DNA from: Candidatus Izemoplasma sp.
GTDB lineage: Bacteria; Bacillota_I; Bacilli_A; Izemoplasmatales; Izemoplasmataceae
DNA: 32,800 nucleotides
Direction: 5' to 3'
Assembly: GCA_029939945.1 (NCBI GenBank)
Contig: JAOZRX010000017.1
Coordinates: forward strand, 1 to 32,800
The translations under genes and the position numbers were made by a program. Positions 8,035-15,500 of the stretch are shown here, in pieces (positions within the stretch are counted from its first letter, which is position 1; each line of letters starts with the position of its first letter). The notes below the pieces were generated by a model. It was given only the letters and a program-made list of their open reading frames with translations, had not been told where the DNA came from and did no database searches.

Positions 8035-10020
8035 ATGAAAAAAAGATATAGTATGTTCACGCCATGGCGTCATTTTAAATATTTATTTAAAAAACCACTA
8101 ACAATTCCATTTAAAGATATATTCACTAAGAAAAACGCTGACTATTTAAACAAAAATTCAATTATTAAATCTAAAAAAAGAGTCGAAGAAAGTAGCCCGC
8201 GTGAAGCTGCAGATAATTTAAGAGGTTTTCATACAAATGATTGGGAAGAATGTATTGGTTGTGGTACCTGTATGGATATTTGTCCTACAGAAGCAATCAC
8301 TATGGCTGAAAGATTAGATGTAGAAGATGTGTCTGGTGCATTACAACAAAGACCTATTATTGATTATGGTAGATGTTGTTTTTGCGCACTATGCGTGGAT
8401 ACTTGTACAACTGGTTCATTAAAAATGAGTAAAGAATACATCTATACTCATGAAAATCCTGATAATTTCTTACTAATGCCTGAAAAATTATGGCAAGGAC
8501 ATGTTGTAAAAGAAGGATGGGTAAAAGATGAAAATAGTGATTTACTAGATCTTGAACGTGTTCATATGGAACATGAAGACCCTGAAGAAAGAAAATCTTC
8601 TTTCGTTGAGATAGTAAGAGGATACAGTAAAGAATACGCAAAACAAGAAGCTGCACGTTGTGTTGAGTGTGGAGTTTGTACAGCAAGTTGTCCAGTTCAA
8701 ATGCATATTCCTGCTTATATTAAAGCAATTTGGGAAGATGATATTGAAGGCGGATTGCGTCAAATTTATGAAACAAATCCTCTACCTGGAGTTTGTGGTC
8801 GTGTGTGTACTCATAACTGTGAAACATCTTGTTCTATCGCAGTTAGAGGAGAAGCAATCGCAATTCGCTGGTTAAAACGTTACATTATTGATAGTGCTCC
8901 AGATGATATTTATAAAAAATCTATTATGGAACCCATCAGTGAAGTAATTGATGCTAAAGTTGCAATTGTAGGGTCAGGTCCAGCTGGACTTGGTGCTGCT
9001 TACTACTTAAGAGTCATGGGTTATAAAGTTGATGTATATGAAGAAAAACCACTTACTGGTGGAGTAATGAGATATGGTATTCCAGCTTATCGTTTACCAG
9101 ATAGTGCAATTGATAAAGATATCGACTTTATTGAATCTATTGGAGTCAAAATGATTACTAACACACGTGTTGGTAGAGATATCTCAATGGATCAATTAGA
9201 AAAGGATTACGACGCAGTATTCCTTGGAACTGGATTCTTTAAACCTAGAGATCTTCCTATTCCAGGAGCTGATCATAAAGACGTAATCGGAGCAATGGAT
9301 TTCTTGCCTAAAGTTAGAGACTATGAAAGAGGAGTATTGAAACTTGAAGATATTGACGTAGCAAAAAGTATAGTTGTTATCGGTGGTGGAGATGTTGCAT
9401 TTGACGTAGCTAGAAGCGCAACAAGACTTCAAATGTTAAAATATGGAAAAACTAATGTTAAGCTTACTTCACTTGAGGACCAAGATGTTCTTCCATGTTC
9501 TGAAGATGAATTAATCGAAGGAGCGGAAGAAGGAATTGAATTCTTCTGTGGAAATGGACCTCAAGAAATATTACTTAAAAAAGGAAAGGTTACAGGATTA
9601 AGATTATGGAAATGTTTATGCATTTTTGATGAAGAAGGAAGATTTAACCCTGAATTTGATAAAGAATGTGAACAAGTGATTGAAGGACAACAAGTATATA
9701 TCGCAATTGGACAATCACCTGATTATGAGTATCTTCCTAAATCATTAAGTGAAAAGCTTACTTTTGAAAGAGGAAAAATTAAAGCTAGTAATCTTGGACA
9801 AGTAGAAGGTCTTCCTTGGTTATATGTTGGTGGAGATATTTTACGCGGTCCAGACCTAATTAGTGGTGTGGCTGATGGTCACCGTTCAGCTCAAGGAATA
9901 GATGATTATCTATTTAATAAAGCTAAGAAAAAAGAAATCTCTAAAACTTTAAAAGAAATGAGATTAGCAGCAAAAGAACAAACACCAGGATTAACATATC
10001 GTCAACTTGGTAAAAAGTAA
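8035..10020 (+). CDS. Fused ferredoxin subunit (MbxN/NuoI-like) and NfnB/GltD-type NAD(P)H oxidoreductase
   Basis: A 661-aa cytoplasmic protein with two parts. Residues 1-130 form an MbxN/NuoI-like subunit with two 4Fe-4S motifs: C73, C76, C79, C83 and C114, C117, C120, C124. From about residue 195 there is a full GltD/NfnB module. It has an N-terminal cluster domain (C209, C212, C215, C219 and C254, C258, C262, C266), an FAD-binding GSGPAG at 313-318, the family stretch GGVMRYGIPAYRLP, an NAD(P)-binding GGGDVAFD from 450, and a final FAD motif around VGGDILRGPDL. In the Nfn enzyme this module carries the bifurcating FAD. The fusion suggests electrons enter or leave as NAD(P)H. AGGAGTGA at 8022-8029 supports the ATG at 8035 over an upstream TTG. 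It is the last gene of the operon. Confidence 0.9.
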   Translation: MKKRYSMFTPWRHFKYLFKKPLTIPFKDIFTKKNADYLNKNSIIKSKKRVEESSPREAADNLRGFHTNDWEECIGCGTCMDICPTEAITMAERLDVEDVSGALQQRPIIDYGRCCFCALCVDTCTTGSLKMSKEYIYTHENPDNFLLMPEKLWQGHVVKEGWVKDENSDLLDLERVHMEHEDPEERKSSFVEIVRGYSKEYAKQEAARCVECGVCTASCPVQMHIPAYIKAIWEDDIEGGLRQIYETNPLPGVCGRVCTHNCETSCSIAVRGEAIAIRWLKRYIIDSAPDDIYKKSIMEPISEVIDAKVAIVGSGPAGLGAAYYLRVMGYKVDVYEEKPLTGGVMRYGIPAYRLPDSAIDKDIDFIESIGVKMITNTRVGRDISMDQLEKDYDAVFLGTGFFKPRDLPIPGADHKDVIGAMDFLPKVRDYERGVLKLEDIDVAKSIVVIGGGDVAFDVARSATRLQMLKYGKTNVKLTSLEDQDVLPCSEDELIEGAEEGIEFFCGNGPQEILLKKGKVTGLRLWKCLCIFDEEGRFNPEFDKECEQVIEGQQVYIAIGQSPDYEYLPKSLSEKLTFERGKIKASNLGQVEGLPWLYVGGDILRGPDLISGVADGHRSAQGIDDYLFNKAKKKEISKTLKEMRLAAKEQTPGLTYRQLGKK

Positions 10021-10028
10021 TAAAAAAT

Positions 10029-10060
10029 AAAGGACTACAATTTTAAAATTGTAGTCCTTT
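10029..10060. terminator. Bidirectional terminator between convergent operons
   Basis: A perfect 32-base palindrome: arms 10029-10044 and 10045-10060 (AAAGGACTACAATTTT and its complement). It is A-rich on the left and T-rich on the right, so it works as a T-tailed hairpin in both directions. It ends the respiratory operon on the + strand and the anti-sigma gene on the - strand, whose stop codon begins at its edge. Confidence 0.9.
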
Positions 10061-10968
10061 TAACTTATATTTACTGGAACTTCATAACGACTATGTGGGA
10101 TTACACTAGTACCTGAGCTATGATTACTACCTGGAGTATCATTACTACCTGGGGTATCATCGTTTCCAGGGTTATCATTATTTCTAGGGTCATCAGAATC
10201 ATTATCAGTTGTTGGATTAAGCAATAAATATTCAATACGATATAATTCTTTGATGCGTAAATTTTTTAAATCGTCTAATGTATAAGTAGAATCAAGCAAA
10301 ATAATTCTGTTTATTTTCATTAATTTTGCGACTGTAATTCCATTTTCTTTAGCTGTATCTTTAAGAGTTTTAAGTTCAGCAGGAGTGACATCAAGTCCAC
10401 TTTCTTTAATAACTCTTACAGCAGCAGTATATCTTTTAACCTCATTTGCGATTTTTCTTTCAAGTTGAGCTTCCACTCTTTCCTTGATTTCCGAATTTTT
10501 AGAATCAACACTAATTAAGATAATATTTTCTTCAGATGTATCAACTATAAATCCACGGTTATATGCTTCTTCAATTAAAATTTCTATTGCAGTATCAAGA
10601 GATAACCCGCGGAATTTAATATTTCGATTGATAATCTCTTCACCATCACTATTAATTGCAGTTACATTAATAACGTTGTCTTCATCATCTAAAGTAATTT
10701 CAATTGAAGGATTAATATCAACAGTAATTGTAGATGCGACAACTGGTATTGCAGATTGTGATGAAAATGCTAAAGTAACTATTAGAACTAATATGAATAC
10801 AGTGGCAAGTGAGTAAGATAGTTTTTTAAAAGAAAAATAACTACTAAGTGCTTTTTTCTCTTTAACAGGGATTCTAAATTGACTTGAACTTTTAATATTA
10901 TTTAATATATTTGGAGTTCTTTCATTTAGTGATTCTTTTATTGTAGTCTTAAAATCTCTTTTATCCAT
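10060..10968 (-). CDS. RsgI-like membrane anti-sigma factor
   Basis: A 302-aa single-pass protein. Residues 1-48 are cytoplasmic and basic, residues about 50-70 form one membrane helix, and from about 80 there is an extracellular RsgI-type middle domain beginning STITVDINPSIEITLDDEDN. It ends in a low-complexity tail of Asn, Asp, Pro, Gly and Ser. In SigI/RsgI pairs the N-terminal part holds the sigma factor and the outside domain senses a signal. The gene lies 15 bases downstream of an ECF sigma gene on the same strand, the usual arrangement for a sigma/anti-sigma pair. The ATG follows AGGTGG. The signal sensed cannot be inferred; no carbohydrate-binding domain is visible in the tail. Confidence 0.85.
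   Translation of the reverse strand: MDKRDFKTTIKESLNERTPNILNNIKSSSQFRIPVKEKKALSSYFSFKKLSYSLATVFILVLIVTLAFSSQSAIPVVASTITVDINPSIEITLDDEDNVINVTAINSDGEEIINRNIKFRGLSLDTAIEILIEEAYNRGFIVDTSEENIILISVDSKNSEIKERVEAQLERKIANEVKRYTAAVRVIKESGLDVTPAELKTLKDTAKENGITVAKLMKINRIILLDSTYTLDDLKNLRIKELYRIEYLLLNPTTDNDSDDPRNNDNPGNDDTPGSNDTPGSNHSSGTSVIPHSRYEVPVNIS
10127..10190 (-). repeat. Degenerate 18-base tandem repeat coding the anti-sigma tail
   Basis: About three and a half copies of an 18-base unit, with cores such as TACCTGGAGTATCATTAC and TACCTGGGGTATCATCGT. They encode the D/N-x-PG-S/N-N/D units of the extracellular tail. Such repeats can vary in number between strains. Confidence 0.7.
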
Positions 10969-10983
10969 TATGCCACCTACTTT

Positions 10984-11499
10984 CTATATTTGATTTTGTA
11001 ATTTCTTAATTGCCTTATTATATGCCCAAGTTATTGTACCTAGGGGTTTATTTAACAGTTTTGCTATTTCTCGATGCTTCAAGTCACCTACGATATGTAA
11101 AATAACTATCTCCTTTTCTTCACCGGATAAAACTGTGAAGATTTGGTTAATTAATATTTCATTCTCAACAGTACTTGGAGTTGTTCCTAAAATGTATTCA
11201 TTTTCTGAAATATCAACTAACATTTCCCTTTTTCTTTTGTTGAATTCATTTATTGCTAAGTTTTTAGCGATTGTTACGATCCATGATTTAAAGTGAGCTT
11301 TTCTTTTATAAGAGTGAATCTTACTAAGTGCTTTTAAATAAGTATCTTGCATAATATCTTCTGAAAGTTGATAATCCTTTAAAATAATAAATATTGAATA
11401 ATATACGATATCTTTTGTTAGATAGTAAATATCATCAAATACTTCAATATTTCCATTTTGAAGTTGTGAGACTAAATTATTAATATCTTTTTTCGCCAC
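10984..11499 (-). CDS. ECF-type RNA polymerase sigma factor
   Basis: A 171-aa sigma-70 family protein of ECF size. Region 2 is seen at YQLSEDIMQDTYLKAL with FKSWIVTIAKNLAINEFNKR (residues about 43-85). Region 4 is at the C-terminus: LSGEEKEIVILHIVGDLKHR then EIAKLLNKPLGTITWAYNKA. There is no region 1 or 3. The start is a GTG, read on the - strand at 11499-11497, preceded by GAGGTG seven bases upstream. It is followed closely by the RsgI-like gene, so its activity is probably held by that membrane protein. Its target promoters are unknown; the lipoprotein gene upstream on the same strand is a candidate. Confidence 0.9.
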   Translation of the reverse strand: MAKKDINNLVSQLQNGNIEVFDDIYYLTKDIVYYSIFIILKDYQLSEDIMQDTYLKALSKIHSYKRKAHFKSWIVTIAKNLAINEFNKRKREMLVDISENEYILGTTPSTVENEILINQIFTVLSGEEKEIVILHIVGDLKHREIAKLLNKPLGTITWAYNKAIKKLQNQI

Positions 11500-11564
11500 T
11501 TTAAATCACCTCGCTTTCAAAGTAATTTTAACATGGCGAATAGTGTTAGTAAAGATAATAATGT

Positions 11565-11595
11565 TGTCTAGGCAAGCAAAATACTTGCCTAGACA
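11565..11595 (-). terminator. Strong hairpin between lipoprotein and sigma genes
   Basis: A perfect 12-base-pair stem (TGTCTAGGCAAG at 11565-11576 and its complement at 11584-11595) with a 7-base loop. It lies 18 bases past the stop of the lipoprotein gene. On the - strand no T-run follows, so it is not a classical terminator. It may be a read-through hairpin, an mRNA 3' end stabiliser or a protein binding site. Confidence 0.5.
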
Positions 11596-11613
11596 TAGTT
11601 TTAATTTATATAT

Positions 11614-12474
11614 TTATTGACCCTGAGATTGTCCTGTTGTATTTTCTTGTCTATCTTCAACACGTTGCTTCCATTCATCAAGTCTTTCTTCCCAAGTTTT
11701 TCTTGATTCAAATGATTTTTTAGCTCTGATTTGGTTTACTCTTTCTTCAATTTCTTCATCAGTGAGTTGTGGGTTTTTTGATACATGATCTGTAAGTTTT
11801 GCTCTAAATCGTTTCATCAAAACTTCTTTTTTAGCTTGTCTTAATGCTATTTCTTCATCAGTTAATTCAGCCATTATTGCTTGATGTTCCGCTCTAACTA
11901 TAGCTAATAAATCTTTAACACTCATTACAAGTGCATCATCAAGTAGTAATTCTTCATCAATTGTTTGAGCAAGTAATGCTAATTTTAATTTCCCTGGAGT
12001 TACTCCTAACTCTTCAGCTTGAGCAATTAAATCTTCTTGTGTGAATTCTTCTGTAAGAACTTCACCATTGATATAACGCATTGCCATAAAACGCATAACA
12101 CGATTTCTTACTTTTTCTTTGATTTCCTCAACAAGTTCATCATTATCGTCACCTAATACAGTAATTAATATAGCGTTATCTTCACTATCAACATCAATAA
12201 ATCCTGCTTCGGTAGCTAGTTCAATAAACAATTCAACTGCTTCTTCAATATTCATGCCAATAAAATCAACATCAACACATAAAATTTCTGCATCTTCATT
12301 TGCATAATTAACTGATACAACAATATCGAATTCATCAACGATAAATTCAATTGATGGATTAATATCTATAGATACGTAAACTCCCGCAGCTTCAGTTTCT
12401 GCCATATCTGTACATGCTGCTATTCCAAATAACAATGTAACTCCTAATAAAATAGTTCCTAATTTCTTAAACAT
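11614..12474 (-). CDS. Lipoprotein with an RsgI-like extracellular domain
   Basis: A 286-aa secreted lipoprotein. Residues 1-20 form a signal peptide ending in the lipobox GIAAC, with Cys21 the lipidation site. Residues about 32-125 form an RsgI-type domain (VYVSIDINPSIEFIVDEFDI) clearly related to the outside domain of the anti-sigma factor encoded next to it. The parallel continues over IEEAVELFIELATEAGF and IEEAVELF-like helices. The C-terminal half is highly charged, helical and rich in Glu, Arg and Lys, ending in a Gln/Gly tail. There is no cytoplasmic domain, so it cannot itself bind the sigma factor. AAGGAGG precedes the ATG. A role as sensor partner, competitor or target of the sigma system is inference. 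Confidence 0.8.
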   Translation of the reverse strand: MFKKLGTILLGVTLLFGIAACTDMAETEAAGVYVSIDINPSIEFIVDEFDIVVSVNYANEDAEILCVDVDFIGMNIEEAVELFIELATEAGFIDVDSEDNAILITVLGDDNDELVEEIKEKVRNRVMRFMAMRYINGEVLTEEFTQEDLIAQAEELGVTPGKLKLALLAQTIDEELLLDDALVMSVKDLLAIVRAEHQAIMAELTDEEIALRQAKKEVLMKRFRAKLTDHVSKNPQLTDEEIEERVNQIRAKKSFESRKTWEERLDEWKQRVEDRQENTTGQSQGQ

Positions 12475-12590
12475 TATAATTCCTCCTTTTTATTTTCCTT
12501 CATAATCTAAACAACTGAAACCTTGGTTTTATTGGTGAAAGTTTTATTTTTTTAAAAAAATGCACAAAATGTGGCGTAAATTGGTGATTA

Positions 12591-12599
12591 TGATAAAAT
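12591..12599 (+). promoter_or_regulatory. Extended -10 promoter for the CoA-disulfide-reductase-like gene
   Basis: TGATAAAAT is an extended -10 (TGn then TAAAAT) 20 bases before the start codon; AAGGAG at 12606-12611 is the ribosome binding site. No good -35 is visible. The rest of the divergent spacer 12475-12618 holds the ribosome binding site of the lipoprotein gene and an imperfect AAACCTTGGTTT repeat at 12518-12529. Confidence 0.4.
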
Positions 12600-12618
12600 A
12601 TATATAAGGAGTGATAGT

Positions 12619-13947
12619 ATGAAAGTAATCGCAATCGGTGGTGTTGCTTTATCAATGAGCGCTGTCAGTAAACTTAGAAGACTAGATAAAGATATTGAAA
12701 TAGTAGTTTATGAACAAGGAACAGTTCTAAGTTACGGAGCTTGTGGAATGCCTTATTATATAAGTGATGAAATAAAAGATCCTGAAAAACTTGTTGCTAG
12801 AACAAAAGAACAATTTAAAGATATGAATATTATTGTTCATACAATGCATAAAGTAATAAATGTTTTTGATTATAAAAATGAAGTAGAAGTTTTTGATTTA
12901 ATATCTAATAGAACTTTTCTTGATAAATACGATTACTTAATTATTGGAAGTGGAGCTAGTGCAATAATACCTCCATGGGAAAATGTTAATTTAGATAATA
13001 TTTATAAATTAAGTACTTATGAAGATAGTATAGATATAAAGAGTAAGATTGATAGTGGTGAAATTAAAAAAGTAACGGTAGTAGGAGGAGGATTTATTGG
13101 AATTGAGATGGTTGAATCCTTCTTAACAAGAGGACTTGAAGTTACTCTTATAGAACTTGATTCTCAGATATTGAGTGGTTTTGACAAAGAAATGACTCTG
13201 AAATTAGAAGAACATCTTAGAAGTAAAGGTGTTAAACTAAAACTTGATGAGAGAGTAATAAAGTTTTATGGCGAAAATATAGTCAAAAAAATAATTACTG
13301 ATAAAGGTGAATATGAAACAGACTTAGTTTTAATAAGTGTTGGAATTAGACCTAATACTGCATTTTTAGATAAGAGTAATGTAATTTTACAAAAAGGTGC
13401 TATTGTAGTAAATAAAAAAATGGAAACTAACATTAGTAATATCTATGCTGGAGGAGATTGTAGTATGATCTACAATCTAGCAGTTAAGGAAAATAGATAT
13501 TTACCAATGGGTAATAATGCAAATAAACAAGGAAGAATTATTGCAGAAAATATTAATGGTGGTAATTTTAATTTTAAAGGAGTACTTGGAACTACCGTTA
13601 TTAAAGTTATTGATATGGAAGCTGCAAAAACAGGAATTACTGAAAAAGAAGCAATTAAATTAGGAATAGAGCATAGCACAGTTACAATCACAGGTAAAAA
13701 CCACGCTGGATACTATCCTAACGCACAACCAATTACTGCTAAGGTTATTTTTAATCCAAACACAAAAATTATATTAGGTGCTGAATTAGTCGGTTATAAT
13801 GATACTGCGTTAAGAATAAATGTTTTTGCTGTAGCTGTTCAAAAAGAAATGACCACTGAAGAATTAGGATTTTTAGATTTAGCTTATGCACCTCCATTTG
13901 CAGGTGTTTGGGATGTAATTGCTATTGCAGTAAACAAGGTAAAGTAA
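12619..13947 (+). CDS. cdr: CoA-disulfide reductase / NAD(P)H oxidase family flavoprotein
   Basis: A 442-aa FAD-dependent pyridine nucleotide-disulfide oxidoreductase of the CoADR/Nox group. The N-terminal FAD motif reads GGVALSMSAVSKLRR, with Ser where Gly is usual. The single redox Cys is C42 in SYGACGMPYYI. The NAD(P)-binding motif is VVGGGFIGIEMVESF and the second FAD motif is IYAGGDCSMI. The C-terminal part is the usual dimerisation domain. Members reduce CoA disulfide, O2, or sulfur with CoA; in Pyrococcus a relative is the CoA-dependent NAD(P)H sulfur reductase. The substrate cannot be told by eye. It stands alone with its own promoter and terminator. Confidence 0.85.
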   Translation: MKVIAIGGVALSMSAVSKLRRLDKDIEIVVYEQGTVLSYGACGMPYYISDEIKDPEKLVARTKEQFKDMNIIVHTMHKVINVFDYKNEVEVFDLISNRTFLDKYDYLIIGSGASAIIPPWENVNLDNIYKLSTYEDSIDIKSKIDSGEIKKVTVVGGGFIGIEMVESFLTRGLEVTLIELDSQILSGFDKEMTLKLEEHLRSKGVKLKLDERVIKFYGENIVKKIITDKGEYETDLVLISVGIRPNTAFLDKSNVILQKGAIVVNKKMETNISNIYAGGDCSMIYNLAVKENRYLPMGNNANKQGRIIAENINGGNFNFKGVLGTTVIKVIDMEAAKTGITEKEAIKLGIEHSTVTITGKNHAGYYPNAQPITAKVIFNPNTKIILGAELVGYNDTALRINVFAVAVQKEMTTEELGFLDLAYAPPFAGVWDVIAIAVNKVK

Positions 13948-13970
13948 AACAGTTCATTGAACTGTTTTTT
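13946..13970 (+). terminator. Intrinsic terminator
   Basis: A ten-base-pair stem, AAAACAGTTC (13946-13955) with GAACTGTTTT (13959-13968), followed by T residues. It begins within the stop codon of the flavoprotein gene. Confidence 0.85.
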
Positions 13971-13992
13971 CTTTATAAAAAGATGATTAATA

Positions 13993-14001
13993 TGTTATAC
14001 T
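13993..14001 (+). promoter_or_regulatory. Extended -10 promoter upstream of the YerC-like gene
   Basis: TGTTATACT is an extended -10 element 30 bases before the start of the next gene. No convincing -35 is seen. Confidence 0.55.
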
Positions 14002-14031
14002 ATTTACGAATAAGTCAGAAGAGGTGATTAT

Positions 14032-14325
14032 ATGGATTATCGATTTAAAGTTCAAAACAAAGAAATGGATAAACTTTTTGAGGCAATCTTAAAACTTGAG
14101 AATGTTGAAGAGTGTTATCGTTTTTTTGATGATCTTTGTACCATTAATGAACTTGAAGCATTTGGACAAAGACTTACAGTAGCGAAAATGTTGCACCAAA
14201 AATCAACTTATCAAGAGATTGAAAAAGAAACAGGAATAAGCGCAGCAACTATTAGTAAAATATCAAAATCATATTCATATGGTCCAAAAGGATACAAGAT
14301 GATTATTGAAAGACTAAAAAAATAG
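14032..14325 (+). CDS. yerC: YerC/YecD family TrpR-like protein
   Basis: A 97-aa helical protein of the YerC/YecD branch of the TrpR superfamily. LCTINELEAFGQRLTVAKML matches the conserved core, and TYQEIEKETGISAATISKIS is a helix-turn-helix. The basic C-terminus (KMIIERLKK) is also typical. It probably binds DNA; the ligand and target are unknown for most members. The ATG follows GAGGTG at 14020-14025. The next gene begins 33 bases after its stop, so the two are probably co-transcribed. Confidence 0.9.
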   Translation: MDYRFKVQNKEMDKLFEAILKLENVEECYRFFDDLCTINELEAFGQRLTVAKMLHQKSTYQEIEKETGISAATISKISKSYSYGPKGYKMIIERLKK

Positions 14326-14358
14326 TATATAAATAATGTTTTTTAAAGGAGTCTAATT

Positions 14359-15177
14359 ATGAAAATAATAACTTTAATGGAGAATGGAACTATTGATAAA
14401 AGACTTAAAAATGCTCATGGATTGAGTTTGTATATTGAACACGACGAACATAAAATACTGTTTGATTTAGGTCCAAATAACAATTTTTATTACAATGCTG
14501 AAGTGCTAGGAATAGATTTAAGTGAAGTAGATACAGTTATTATTTCTCATGGTCATTTTGATCATGGACGTGGGCTTAAGAAGTTTATGGAGATAAATTC
14601 TAAAGCTAAAATATACTTATCAAAGAATGCTTTTAGCAAGCAATATAAAAAGGTTAAATTCATGTATATTCCTATTGGAATCAAAAAACCTAAGAATCTA
14701 GATAGATTTGTCTTTATTGAAAAAGATTATAGTTTCTCTCAAGACATGAAAATATTTACTAAAGTAAAATCGTTAAAACAAATAATTGGTGATGATTCAT
14801 TATTAACTAAAAGTAATGGAAACTATATAATTGATCGATTCGATCATGAAGTGTATTTCTATATTAAAAATAATGATAATCACGTATTATTCTCTGGATG
14901 TTCACATAAAGGTATTGAAAATATTGTAGATACTCTTCAAAAAGATGAAAATATTAAGTTTACACATGTTCTTGGAGGGTTTCACATGTCTCATTATAAT
15001 CCTCAGGATTTAATTCAAACAACTTATTTAGAAAGCTTAGGAGATAAATTAGAAAAAAACAATGTCAAGACATATTATTCATGTCATTGTACCGGAGATA
15101 AGGCGTTTAATGCACTAAAACCATATATGAAGAATAAACTCCAGCGAATAAAAACAGGTAGTATTATAGAATTATAA
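14359..15177 (+). CDS. Metallo-beta-lactamase-fold hydrolase (COG1237-like)
   Basis: A 272-aa metallo-beta-lactamase fold protein. The metal motif HxHxDH is SHGHFDHG, with H64, H66, D68 and H69. Further elements are FSGCSHKGIENIV, GGFHMS and, near the end, CHCTGDKAF, which resembles the HCTG ending of the COG1237 family. Relatives are annotated after a methanopterin-pathway enzyme or as flavin-diiron-like hydrolases, but the bacterial substrate is unknown. AAGGAG at 14347-14352 is the ribosome binding site. It lies downstream of the YerC-like regulator and ends at a strong terminator. Confidence 0.82.
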   Translation: MKIITLMENGTIDKRLKNAHGLSLYIEHDEHKILFDLGPNNNFYYNAEVLGIDLSEVDTVIISHGHFDHGRGLKKFMEINSKAKIYLSKNAFSKQYKKVKFMYIPIGIKKPKNLDRFVFIEKDYSFSQDMKIFTKVKSLKQIIGDDSLLTKSNGNYIIDRFDHEVYFYIKNNDNHVLFSGCSHKGIENIVDTLQKDENIKFTHVLGGFHMSHYNPQDLIQTTYLESLGDKLEKNNVKTYYSCHCTGDKAFNALKPYMKNKLQRIKTGSIIEL

Positions 15178-15200
15178 AAAGCGAGAAAACTCGCTTTTTT
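15178..15200 (+). terminator. Intrinsic terminator
   Basis: AAAGCGAG, a four-base loop, then CTCGCTTT and further T residues. It ends the YerC/hydrolase transcript. Confidence 0.9.
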
Positions 15201-15210
15201 AAAATAAATA

Positions 15211-15238
15211 TTCTTTTTTACTTATTATGTTGTATAAT
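15211..15238 (+). promoter_or_regulatory. Promoter of tRNA-Leu
   Basis: TATAAT at 15233-15238 with a weak TTCTTT at 15211-15216, spaced by 16 bases. The tRNA begins 11 bases downstream. Confidence 0.6.
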
Positions 15239-15249
15239 ATATATGCAAT

Positions 15250-15336
15250 GCCAGTATGGTGGAATTGGTAGACACGCTAGACTCAAAATCTGGTGGCTTT
15301 ACGGCCGTGTCGGTTCGACTCCGACTACTGGTACCA
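15250..15336 (+). tRNA. tRNA-Leu (anticodon CAA)
   Basis: An 87-base cloverleaf. The acceptor stem is GCCAGTA with TACTGGT (first pair G-U), followed by A73 and an encoded CCA. The D-loop region reads TGGTGGAATTGGTAGACACG. The anticodon stem CTAGA/TCTGG encloses CTCAAAA, so the anticodon is CAA, reading UUG. A class II variable arm (TGGCTTTACGGCCG) and the T-arm GGTTCGACTCC are present. All point to leucine. Confidence 0.96.
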
Positions 15337-15349
15337 ACTTTGTTATTTG

Positions 15350-15386
15350 TCGAGTAAAAGAATTTCACTTTTATTCGATTTTTTTT
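15350..15386 (+). terminator. Intrinsic terminator of the tRNA
   Basis: An eleven-base-pair stem, TCGAGTAAAAG with CTTTTATTCGA (one G-U pair), a 7-base loop, and eight T residues. Confidence 0.92.
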
Positions 15387-15412
15387 GTCAAAATAAGGAT
15401 CAAAACATTTTG

Positions 15413-15426
15413 GGTCATATATGACC
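15413..15426. promoter_or_regulatory. 14-base palindrome, possible operator
   Basis: GGTCATATATGACC is a perfect palindrome 25 bases upstream of the TATAAT that probably drives the riboswitch transcript. The position suits a regulator site; no protein can be assigned. Confidence 0.35.
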
Positions 15427-15450
15427 TTTATCTCTTGAATGATGTTAAAG

Positions 15451-15456
15451 TATAAT
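15451..15456 (+). promoter_or_regulatory. Probable -10 of the riboswitch-cyclase transcript
   Basis: A consensus TATAAT. The -35 at the right distance (15428-15433, TTATCT) is weak. A start near 15463 would place the whole aptamer and an upstream complementary segment (15466-15475) in the transcript. Confidence 0.5.
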
Positions 15457-15500
15457 GTATTATGGATTAGTTTGCATACACGATAAATATATGATAGTAT

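Noticed and set aside
8035-10020. Glutamate synthase small subunit
   Set aside because: The module is fused to an MbxN-like domain in a respiratory operon, and there is no large-subunit gene nearby.
15243-15455. A 70-codon open frame over the tRNA
   Set aside because: It covers tRNA-Leu and its terminator and has no ribosome binding site.
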